In this document: positions 1-5,741 of the stretch, piece after piece
Layout: the number at the start of each line of letters is the position of its first letter
Numbering within the stretch: position 1 is the first letter of the stretch
Source of the DNA: Treponema sp.
Lineage (GTDB): Bacteria > Spirochaetota > Spirochaetia > Treponematales > Breznakiellaceae
Direction: 5' to 3'
Length of the DNA: 12,930 bases
Assembly: GCA_031268125.1 (NCBI GenBank)
Contig: JAIRXT010000100.1
Location: forward strand, 1 to 12,930
Position numbers and translations under genes: made by a program
Notes under the pieces: model-generated
Told to the model about the DNA's origin: nothing
Databases searched by the model: none
The model's input: only the letters and a program-made list of their open reading frames with translations

Positions 1-1044
1 GACTATGCCGGCCGGCCCTCCCTGCTGTACTACGCGGAGAAGATGAGCCGCGACTTGGGGGGGGCGAAGGTTTACCTAAAACGGGAGGACCTGAACCACA
101 CCGGTTCCCACAAGATCAACAACGTGCTGGGCCAGACCCTGCTGGCGAAAAAGATGGGGAAAACCCGGATTATCGCCGAAACCGGCGCGGGGCAGCACGG
201 GGTTGCGGCGGCCACCGCGGCGGCCCTGCTGGGGATGGAGTGCGAAATATTCATGGGTAAAGAGGACACGGAGCGGCAGGCCCTCAACGTGTACCGCATG
301 GAGCTTTTGGGGGCCAGGGTGCATCCGGTCCTGTCGGGAACCCAAACCCTCAAGGACGCGGTAAACGAAACCATGCGGGAATGGGTAAGCCGGGTCGGCG
401 ACACCCACTACGTACTGGGATCGGTCATGGGCCCCCACCCCTTCCCCACCATGGTCCGGGATTTCCAGAGCGTCATCGGCAGGGAGGCCCGGGAGCAGAT
501 CCTGAAACGGGAGGGGAAGCTCCCCGCGGCGGCCCTGGCCTGTGTGGGCGGCGGCAGTAACGCCATGGGCCTGTTCCATTGCTTCATCCCCGACCGGGGG
601 GTGCGGCTTATCGGCTGCGAGGCCGCCGGCCTGGGGCTGGATACGGACCAGCACGCCGCCACCATTGCCAAAGGCTCCGTGGGCATCTTCCACGGCATGA
701 AGTCCTACTTCTGCCAGAACGATGAAGGCCAGATAGCCCCGGTATACTCGATATCCGCGGGCCTGGATTATCCGGGAATCGGGCCGGAACACGCCTGGCT
801 TAGCGACACCGGGCGGGCGCAGTACGTGCCGGTTACGGACGAGGAGGCGGTTTCCGCCTTTGAGTACCTTGCCCGGACCGAGGGGATCATCTGCGCCATC
901 GAAAGCGCCCACGCCCTGGCCCACGCCCGGACCATAGCGAAGACCTTTGGCAAAGATGAAAGCATCATAGTCTGTCTTTCCGGCAGGGGAGACAAGGATG
1001 TGGCGGCTATAGCCCGCTACCGGGGGGCGGATATCCATGAGTAA
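1..1044 (+). CDS. trpB: Tryptophan synthase beta chain, 5'-truncated by window edge
   Basis: This PLP enzyme condenses indole (from the alpha subunit) with L-serine to give L-tryptophan, in a cytoplasmic alpha2-beta2 complex. The reading frame is open from base 1 (DYAGRPS...), so 347 residues are visible and roughly 45-50 N-terminal residues are missing compared with the usual ~397. Counting from base 1, the PLP lysine lies in GSHKINN (K38, codon 112-114), the catalytic glutamate in AETGAGQHG (E60), and the PLP-phosphate loop GGGSNA at 183-188. SGRGDKD follows near the C-terminus. The sequence resembles the standard TrpB1 type. The in-frame ATG at 43 is internal and is not the start. The stop codon lies inside trpA, giving an 8-base overlap typical of translational coupling and matching the 1:1 stoichiometry of the complex. 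The operon promoter lies upstream of the window. Confidence 0.97.
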   Translation, partial: DYAGRPSLLYYAEKMSRDLGGAKVYLKREDLNHTGSHKINNVLGQTLLAKKMGKTRIIAETGAGQHGVAAATAAALLGMECEIFMGKEDTERQALNVYRMELLGARVHPVLSGTQTLKDAVNETMREWVSRVGDTHYVLGSVMGPHPFPTMVRDFQSVIGREAREQILKREGKLPAAALACVGGGSNAMGLFHCFIPDRGVRLIGCEAAGLGLDTDQHAATIAKGSVGIFHGMKSYFCQNDEGQIAPVYSISAGLDYPGIGPEHAWLSDTGRAQYVPVTDEEAVSAFEYLARTEGIICAIESAHALAHARTIAKTFGKDESIIVCLSGRGDKDVAAIARYRGADIHE

Positions 1045-1825
1045 CATCGGCAGGGCATTCAAATCGAAAAAAGCGTTTATCGGCTTTGTTACCGGCGGCG
1101 ACCCCGCCATCGAAAAGTCGGAAGAATTTATCCTGGAGATGATCCGGGCCGGCGCGGACCTGGTGGAGATAGGGGTCCCCTTTTCCGACCCCATTGCCGA
1201 AGGCCCGGTGATTCAGGCCGCCAACCTCCGCGCCCTTGCATCGGGAACTACAATAGAAAAACTGTTCCGCCTGGTGGAACGCCTCAGGAAGAAAACCCAG
1301 GTACCCCTGGTCTTCCTCACCTACCTGAACCCGGTCTTCCGTTACGGCAGCGGCCGCAGCTACGACCCCTTCTTTGCCCGCGCCGCCGCCGCTGGCCTCG
1401 ACGGCATCATCATCCCCGACCTCCCCTTCGAGGAACAGGGGGAACTGCGCCCCGCCGCCGCCGCTCACGGCATCGACCTTATCTCCCTCATCGCCCCCAC
1501 TTCGCAGGAGCGGATACAGGACATAGCCCGTGCCGCCGCAGGCTTTGTCTACCTGGTCTCATCCCTGGGCGTTACCGGGGTGCGGAGCGAAATCACCACC
1601 GATCTTGCCTCAATGGTTGCCGCGGTAAAGTCGGCGGCGGATATTCCCGCTGCGGTGGGCTTCGGCATCCACAGCCCGGCCCAGGCCGCGGACATAGCCC
1701 GCGTTGCCGACGGGGTCATCGTGGGCAGCGCTATCGTCAAAATCGTCGCGGAACACGGTGAGGCCGCGGGGCCCCCCATCTACCGCTATGTGCGGGAAAT
1801 GACGGAGGCAATCCGGGGCGCTTAA
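1037..1825 (+). CDS. trpA: Tryptophan synthase alpha chain
   Basis: TIM-barrel subunit that cleaves indole-3-glycerol phosphate to indole and glyceraldehyde-3-phosphate; indole is then channelled to TrpB. The 262 residues are a full-length TrpA. The general-base glutamate is E44 in LVEIGVPFSDP (E. coli E49). The second catalytic acid, Asp60 in E. coli, aligns with E55 in IAEGPVIQ, so this copy carries glutamate there. The tyrosine of the YLVSSLGVTGVR loop and the phosphate-binding GFGIHSP and IVGSAIVK segments are intact. The ATG at 1037 overlaps the trpB end and fits the family start (MSNIGRAF). The gene ends the operon: the next gene has its own promoter. Only a weak GC hairpin without a U-run (1873-1891) follows. 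Confidence 0.97.
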   Translation: MSNIGRAFKSKKAFIGFVTGGDPAIEKSEEFILEMIRAGADLVEIGVPFSDPIAEGPVIQAANLRALASGTTIEKLFRLVERLRKKTQVPLVFLTYLNPVFRYGSGRSYDPFFARAAAAGLDGIIIPDLPFEEQGELRPAAAAHGIDLISLIAPTSQERIQDIARAAAGFVYLVSSLGVTGVRSEITTDLASMVAAVKSAADIPAAVGFGIHSPAQAADIARVADGVIVGSAIVKIVAEHGEAAGPPIYRYVREMTEAIRGA

Positions 1826-1872
1826 CCGGATTGTTTTTTGGGCGCAACAGGCTCTGCAAAATAATCTTCCGC

Positions 1873-1891
1873 CCGGCGGCATCTCCGCCGG
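1873..1891 (+). terminator. Weak hairpin after trpA
   Basis: CCGGCGG (1873-1879) and CCGCCGG (1885-1891) form a 7-bp GC stem around a 5-base loop, 48 bases after the trpA stop. No U-tract follows, so it is at best a weak or Rho-assisted trp operon end. It could also simply be an RNA-stabilising hairpin. Confidence 0.35.
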
Positions 1892-1894
1892 CTA

Positions 1895-1910
1895 GAAATG
1901 TTGACATTTC
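1895..1910. promoter_or_regulatory. Inverted repeat upstream of the ABC operon promoter
   Basis: GAAATGT (1895-1901) and ACATTTC (1904-1910) are perfect inverted arms separated by TG. The element ends 21 bases upstream of the -35 box of the ABC transporter promoter, a usual position for a regulator site. The arms contain a second TTGACA (1901-1906) that has no partner -10 at normal spacing. A role as operator is inferred from symmetry and position only. Confidence 0.35.
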
Positions 1911-1931
1911 ATAAATAATGTCGAAAAAAGT

Positions 1932-1961
1932 TTGACAGATTTTTAGAGACAGTTATATAAT
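1932..1961 (+). promoter_or_regulatory. Sigma-70-type promoter of the sugar ABC operon
   Basis: TTGACA (1932-1937) and TATAAT (1956-1961) are both perfect consensus hexamers, separated by 18 bases in an AT-rich island. Transcription would start near 1968, leaving a leader of about 57 bases. That leader contains the 10-bp perfect palindrome TTCCCGGGAA (1974-1983). A promoter this strong with a palindrome just after the start suggests repression control, possibly by sugar. That last point is inference. Confidence 0.78.
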
Positions 1962-1973
1962 AAAGCTGTTCTT

Positions 1974-1983
1974 TTCCCGGGAA
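1974..1983. promoter_or_regulatory. Palindrome in the ABC operon leader, possible operator
   Basis: TTCCCGGGAA is a perfect 10-bp palindrome starting about 6 bases after the predicted transcription start. A repressor bound here would block initiation or early elongation. It is short and could be chance, and no regulator gene lies nearby to support it. Confidence 0.3.
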
Positions 1984-2024
1984 GTTATATTCGGGATTCA
2001 TCTTATCAATCTCTGGAGGAAGTT

Positions 2025-3326
2025 ATGAGAAAATTACTGCCCTTTCTTTTGATTCTTACCCTTGCGGCGCAGGTATTCGCCGCCGGGGGCCGGCAGCAAG
2101 GAGGCGCTCAGGCAGGGAAGACACCGTTGCGGATCGTTACCTGGACCAATCCGGCATCCGTAGAGGCAATCAAAACCCTCAGCACAAAATTCATGGCCGC
2201 ATATCCGGATATATCCGTAGAAGTTACCGATATCGAAAGTAACCAGGTTGACGGCCTCATCCGTACCCGGATGGCCGCCAATGATGTGGAAATCATCTCC
2301 CACCAGGGAGGTCTTACCCGGGCTCAGGTAGATTGGGCCCCTGGTGAAAAACCTATGTGGCAAGAAATGATAGATGCAGGGAACTATCAGGATCTTAGCG
2401 GAGAATCCTGGCAGAGCGCCTGGGGAAACGGTACTGATTCCTGTACCTACAATGGCAGGGTTTACGGCATTTCCGTGGGTTCCACCGTGGTAACCGGGGT
2501 CTTCTACAATAAAAAACTTTTTGCCGACAACGGCTGGCAGGTTCCCAAGACTTGGGCCGAATTTGAACGGCTCTGTGCAGCCATCAAGGCTAAAGGCATA
2601 ACCCCCATGACCGTGGGCGCCGCCGACGGCTGGCCCTACACCATGTTGATGAACGACATTGTTGCCAGCGTAGAACCGGACCATGAGGGCCTGATCAGAG
2701 CCCTGTGGAGCGGAGAACGGAAATTCACCGATGCCAAGTCTTTGGAAATCTTCCGCCGGGGAGAATTCCTCAACCAAAATTTCGAAGATGGATTTAAATC
2801 TATCCCCTACAGCGCCGCTCCCGGCCGTTTCGCGGCCGGCAGAGCCGCCATGATGCCCGACGGTAACTGGAACGTAACAGAAATACTGAAAGCGGACCCG
2901 AACTTCCAGGTCGGCTACTTCCCCATGCCCGGAACCGAACCGGGCCTCCAGTTCCAGGGGAAATCGGACCTTAGTTTCCATGTAAACGCCAAATCTCCCT
3001 ACAAAGACGGAGCTTTGAAATGGCTGGAATTCCTTACCGATAAGACTAACTACACGGATTTTATTAACACCATTGGTTTCATCCCAACTATGGAAGGAGT
3101 AACAATCTCCAACAAATTCCTGAATGAGGAGATTCTCCCCTATGCGGCGAACCTTAAGCCCCTGTGGGAACTTAACTGGCGGGCTCCCACCGGTCTCGGG
3201 CAATATGGCGAATATTCCGCCTATCAATACCTTAGATCTGCCGGAGGGCCGGTAGCTTCGGTTAACGAACTGGCACAGTTAGCCCAGAAAGATTTCGACG
3301 ATGCAAAGGCTGCTATCAAGAAATAA
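2025..3326 (+). CDS. Carbohydrate ABC transporter substrate-binding protein (family 1)
   Basis: Periplasmic receptor that would capture a sugar or oligosaccharide and deliver it to the two permeases encoded downstream. The 433-residue product starts with a signal peptide (MRKLLPFLLILTLAAQVFA, predicted cut before AGGRQQGG). There is no lipobox cysteine, so a soluble periplasmic protein is expected. Family-1 hallmarks are visible: LRIVTW at 35-40, GVFYNKKLFADNGW at 158-171 followed by VPKTWAEF, the KAKGITPMTVG stretch to residue 198, and FAAGRAAMMPDGNW. The start is fixed by GGAGGA at 2015-2020, four bases before the ATG. It is the first gene of the operon, and a hairpin right after it probably raises its dose over the permeases. 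The ligand cannot be told from sequence; no glycosidase or sugar kinase lies adjacent. GC content is lower than in the trp genes. Confidence 0.93.
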   Translation: MRKLLPFLLILTLAAQVFAAGGRQQGGAQAGKTPLRIVTWTNPASVEAIKTLSTKFMAAYPDISVEVTDIESNQVDGLIRTRMAANDVEIISHQGGLTRAQVDWAPGEKPMWQEMIDAGNYQDLSGESWQSAWGNGTDSCTYNGRVYGISVGSTVVTGVFYNKKLFADNGWQVPKTWAEFERLCAAIKAKGITPMTVGAADGWPYTMLMNDIVASVEPDHEGLIRALWSGERKFTDAKSLEIFRRGEFLNQNFEDGFKSIPYSAAPGRFAAGRAAMMPDGNWNVTEILKADPNFQVGYFPMPGTEPGLQFQGKSDLSFHVNAKSPYKDGALKWLEFLTDKTNYTDFINTIGFIPTMEGVTISNKFLNEEILPYAANLKPLWELNWRAPTGLGQYGEYSAYQYLRSAGGPVASVNELAQLAQKDFDDAKAAIKK

Positions 3327-3341
3327 AAGAAGTTAATGAGC

Positions 3342-3378
3342 CTGCCGGGAAAATTGATCAACCTTCCCGGCAGCTTTT
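3342..3378 (+). terminator. Intercistronic hairpin between binding-protein and permease genes
   Basis: CTGCCGGGAA (3342-3351) pairs perfectly with TTCCCGGCAG (3364-3373) around a 12-base loop, followed by CTTTT. It begins 16 bases after the binding-protein stop. In binding-protein-dependent importer operons such a hairpin commonly acts as a partial terminator or 3' RNA stabiliser, making receptor outnumber permease. That role is inferred here from structure and position. The short T-run suggests only partial termination. Confidence 0.7.
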
Positions 3379-3422
3379 ACCCCACATTCTGGCCGGGAGA
3401 AGCATCCCAAAAGGAGACAGCC

Positions 3423-4349
3423 ATGAGCAGTATCGCCACAGGAAAAAAAATGTATACCACTCACTTTAAAAAAGAGGCAATAATCCTTGGCATTCTGCCC
3501 GGTCTTGTTTTGTTTTTGAGTTTTTCTGTTATTCCCAGCATACTCACCTTCTTTTTTTCTTTTACCGATATCCGGCAGATACCGGGCCGGCCCTGGCAAT
3601 TTGTGGGGCTGGACAACTACCGGGAAGTCTTGTTCCAAAGCAACAGCCGGGATATGCTGGATTCTCTTAAACGAACCTTTATTTTTTCCCTTGCGGTAAC
3701 CGGTTTTCAAACCGCCTTTGCCCTGCTGCTTTCGATTCTTCTTACCCGAAAAAATCTGGCCGGGAAAAATATTTACCGTACCATTATTTTCCTTCCCAAT
3801 GTCCTGGGAGTCACGGTAACGGGCCTCTGTTTTAAACTGCTCTTTTCTATTGACGGCCCCGCCCGGATACTGCTGGGTCTTTTTGGAAAAAGTTCCGCCT
3901 TCTTTGGAGACTGGAATCTGGCACTGCCCTTGGTCATATTCTGCCAGGTCTGGATGTATGTGGGTTACGAAATGGTGATTTTTATCGCTGGTCTGCAAAA
4001 CATATCGGAAGACCTCTACGAGGCCGCCCGGATAGACGGGGCCTCCGAATGGCAGATATTCTATAGGGTAACCATCCCCCTGTTGTGGTCGACGGTAATG
4101 GTAAACGTTACTCTCTGTATCGTAGGTTCCCTTTCAGCCTTCCAGATTATCCTGGTAACTACCCAGGGAAGTCCTCCTACCAGGACTTTGGCAATGTTTG
4201 TATATCAAACCGCCTTTGGTGTTGGCGGCGGGAACAATAACACGGGACGACAGGGTCTGGCCGCGGCGATGCAGATGCTGCTCTTTGTGTTTATTCTGGT
4301 GATCACCATTTTCTCGCGGTACCTGATGAGCCGCAAGGAGGAAGAATAA
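3423..4349 (+). CDS. ABC sugar transporter permease, MalF/UgpA type
   Basis: Inner-membrane half of the importer channel, 308 residues from the chosen start. Hydrophobic segments lie near residues 20-45, 85-107, 118-141, 167-190, 217-245 and 278-300, consistent with six helices. The cytoplasmic EAA loop that docks on the ATPase is at 200-220 (EAARIDGASEW, with G206). The reading frame is open from an ATG at 3336, but that start lies in front of the intercistronic hairpin and has no ribosome site. AAGGAG at 3411-3416, six bases before the ATG at 3423, decides the start. The gene ends in TAATG, overlapping the next permease by one base. Its MalF-like partner role comes from gene order and the EAA motif. 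Confidence 0.93.
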   Translation: MSSIATGKKMYTTHFKKEAIILGILPGLVLFLSFSVIPSILTFFFSFTDIRQIPGRPWQFVGLDNYREVLFQSNSRDMLDSLKRTFIFSLAVTGFQTAFALLLSILLTRKNLAGKNIYRTIIFLPNVLGVTVTGLCFKLLFSIDGPARILLGLFGKSSAFFGDWNLALPLVIFCQVWMYVGYEMVIFIAGLQNISEDLYEAARIDGASEWQIFYRVTIPLLWSTVMVNVTLCIVGSLSAFQIILVTTQGSPPTRTLAMFVYQTAFGVGGGNNNTGRQGLAAAMQMLLFVFILVITIFSRYLMSRKEEE

Positions 4350-5182
4350 TGGCAGCCTCGAAAAACCGCCCCTTCCGGGCAGGAGATTTTGCCGTCTACC
4401 TTGTCATCCTGTTAGTATTACTACTGTTCGTTTTCCCCCTTTCCTATGTGTTTATCACTTCCTTCAAAACACCGGTTACCTTTTTACGGGACCCCGTGGG
4501 CGTCATTTTTACTCCCACTTTGAAAAATTTCTCCGATGCCTGGGTTAAGGCTTCTTTTGGAAGCTACAGTTTCAACAGTATTTTGTATACCGTAGTAACG
4601 GTGGTCCTTTCCCTGATCCTGGCCCTCCTTATTGCCTTTCCCTTGGCACGAAAATATATCCGCTTTCATCAGGCGCTGTTCTTTTTCCTTATGCTGGGCC
4701 TCTTCTTGCCCGATGGGACCATTCCGCTTTTTCAGATTTTATTAAAACTTGGACTTTACAATACCCGGTTGGGTTACATCATCTCCATGATGGGAGTGGG
4801 CGGAGTACCATTGATATTTTTTGTTTCTTACCTTAAAGGAATTCCCATTGAATTGGACGAGGCCGCAATTGTGGACGGCGCCGGGTACTTCCGGTATTTC
4901 TTTAAATTTATCATTCCCTTGGCCCAGCCCGCCATATCGTCCATGGCAATACTCCAAGCCATAGGAGTATGGAATGATATTACCAGAGCAATTGTATTTT
5001 TGTCCAACGACAAGCTTTTTCCCATAACCAAGGGGCTTTTCGTGTTTTCCGGCCTTTATTCGGTAAGCTGGACGGAACTTACCGCGGCCCTGGTTATTGT
5101 CGCTGCCCCTCTTATCGTCCTGTACCTGTTCCTGCAGCGGTACATCATCAGCGGTCTTACCGCCAGTTCAGTAAAGATGTAA
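4349..5182 (+). CDS. ABC sugar transporter permease, MalG/UgpE type
   Basis: Second membrane subunit of the importer, 277 residues. Hydrophobic segments lie near residues 14-37, 76-100, 108-131, 143-162, 188-208 and 245-264. The EAA loop is at 171-191 (EAAIVDGAGYF, G177). The C-terminus QRYIISGLTASSVKM is the usual ending of this subfamily. AAGGAG at 4335-4340 sits inside the end of the previous gene, eight bases before the ATG, so the pair is translationally coupled. No ATP-binding gene follows. As in many Gram-positive and spirochaete CUT1 systems, an MsmK/UgpC-like ATPase encoded elsewhere is presumably shared. The stop codon is built into the 20-bp terminal hairpin. Confidence 0.93.
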   Translation: MAASKNRPFRAGDFAVYLVILLVLLLFVFPLSYVFITSFKTPVTFLRDPVGVIFTPTLKNFSDAWVKASFGSYSFNSILYTVVTVVLSLILALLIAFPLARKYIRFHQALFFFLMLGLFLPDGTIPLFQILLKLGLYNTRLGYIISMMGVGGVPLIFFVSYLKGIPIELDEAAIVDGAGYFRYFFKFIIPLAQPAISSMAILQAIGVWNDITRAIVFLSNDKLFPITKGLFVFSGLYSVSWTELTAALVIVAAPLIVLYLFLQRYIISGLTASSVKM

Positions 5183-5222
5183 TAGAATTGTTCGGAAACT
5201 CCAGTTTCCGAACAATTCTATT
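5181..5222 (+). terminator. Long perfect hairpin ending the ABC operon
   Basis: Positions 5181-5200 and 5203-5222 are perfect inverted repeats of 20 bases with only two bases between them. In practice this gives an 18-19-bp stem with a tetraloop. The 5' arm includes the last two bases of the permease TAA stop. The 3' side runs into TTATAATTT, not a clean U-tract, so it may act as a terminator, a 3'-end protector, or both. Perfect pairing over this length is far beyond chance. Confidence 0.75.
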
Positions 5223-5224
5223 AT

Positions 5225-5239
5225 AATTTCACGGAAATT
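5225..5239. repeat. Short inverted repeat before the SRP RNA promoter
   Basis: AATTTC (5225-5230) and GAAATT (5234-5239) flank ACG. It directly follows the operon-terminal hairpin in an AT-rich patch. Its function is unknown and it may be chance. From here to 5324 I see no other gene or convincing site. Confidence 0.25.
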
Positions 5240-5324
5240 TAGTGCATCGTGTCCCCGGCGTTACCTTTGTTTTTCGACAATACCGAATTCCATACATTCG
5301 TCCAGAACCTGGGATTCCTTCCCC

Positions 5325-5353
5325 TTGCGCTGCCCCTGCATTTTTTGTATTAT
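5325..5353 (+). promoter_or_regulatory. Promoter of the SRP RNA
   Basis: TATTAT (5348-5353, one mismatch to TATAAT) lies six bases before the predicted RNA 5' end at 5360. TTGCGC (5325-5330, TTG conserved) lies 17 bases upstream of it. Position relative to the folded RNA end is the main support; the -35 hexamer is poor. The T-run 5341-5346 lies in the spacer. Confidence 0.6.
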
Positions 5354-5359
5354 GCTTTT

Positions 5360-5478
5360 GCCCCGCAGCCAGGAACCATGCGAGGAGCCGCCGCCTAACC
5401 CCGCCAGGTCCGGAAGGAAGCAACGGTAAGCGGAGGGCTTCTGCGCCGTGGGGGTGCAAACCCGTCCTGGTGCGGGGC
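5360..5478 (+). ncRNA. ffs: Signal recognition particle RNA, small bacterial (4.5S) type
   Basis: RNA scaffold of the signal recognition particle, which binds Ffh and delivers membrane-protein ribosomes to the translocon. The invariant domain IV core AGGTCCGGAAGGAAGCA is at 5406-5422 with the GGAA apical loop. The ends pair perfectly: GCCCCGCA (5360-5367) with TGCGGGGC (5471-5478), then CCAGGA (5369-5374) with TCCTGG (5465-5470). This defines a molecule of about 119 nt. TTTT follows directly at 5479-5482, so the closing stem doubles as the terminator. The size excludes the longer Alu-containing form of Bacillus. Its place just before dnaX-ybaB-recR matches the Bacillus scr-dnaX order. Apparent reading frames across it on both strands are spurious. 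Confidence 0.93.
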
Positions 5479-5482
5479 TTTT

Positions 5483-5706
5483 CGCGCCGTCTGCGTGGTG
5501 CGGAAGCCCCGGACAGGGGCTAAACTTGACCCACAACGTTCCACCGGGACAGGGGGGTAGCCGAACAAAAAACCTTACAGGGTTTTTGTGAGGCGGAGGG
5601 GGGGCCAGAGCGGCGGCGAAGGCGGGGCTCCCCGCCAGGCTACGCATTGGACTTTGTCCGTGGTAGCGGGCCCCCCCTTCTGAATTTCTTAACCGCCGCG
5701 TGTAAC
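5483..5706 (+). other. GC-rich structured intergenic stretch before dnaX
   Basis: No convincing gene lies here. Several complementary segments do. AGCCCC (5505-5510) pairs with GGGGCT (5516-5521). GTAGCC (5557-5562) pairs with GGCTAC (5638-5643). That pair encloses an arm 5565-5574/5580-5589 (ten positions, one A-G mismatch) and GGCGGGG/CCCCGCC (5621-5627/5630-5636). CCAC...GACA (5541-5551) pairs, with two bulges, with TGTCCGTGG (5655-5663), and a G6 run (5552-5557) faces a C-run near 5671-5677. This nesting suggests a folded RNA or a read-through structure after the SRP RNA. Its GC-richness makes chance pairing easy. It matches no RNA family I recognise (not tRNA, tmRNA or RNase P). Confidence 0.3.
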
Positions 5707-5735
5707 TTCACACATTCCGCCCCAGACGCTATACT
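5707..5735 (+). promoter_or_regulatory. dnaX promoter predicting a leaderless mRNA
   Basis: TTCACA (5707-5712) and TATACT (5730-5735), each one mismatch from consensus, are separated by exactly 17 bases. Six bases follow before the dnaX ATG, so the expected transcription start coincides with the A of the start codon at 5742. No Shine-Dalgarno is present in front of the ATG. Confidence 0.65.
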
Positions 5736-5741
5736 GGATTT

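Noticed and set aside
76..1194. 372-codon open frame on the minus strand across trpB/trpA
   Set aside because: Antisense shadow of two unmistakable genes in GC-rich DNA; the translation has no recognisable family pattern and no start signals.
2034..3227. 397-codon minus-strand frame across the binding-protein gene
   Set aside because: Shadow of a clear family-1 binding protein; the antisense translation is low in domain-like features.
3333..3998. 221-codon minus-strand frame rich in Lys/Gln/Gly opposite the first permease
   Set aside because: Composition is what the antisense of a membrane protein gives; the plus strand has six helices and an EAA loop.
5242..5647. Open frames on both strands around 5242-5647
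   Set aside because: They run through the SRP RNA gene and its terminator and have no ribosome site or family resemblance.
5505..5680. tRNA, tmRNA or RNase P RNA in the SRP-dnaX gap
   Set aside because: No cloverleaf with T-loop, no tmRNA end pairing, and no conserved RNase P core motifs were found; left as an unassigned structured stretch.
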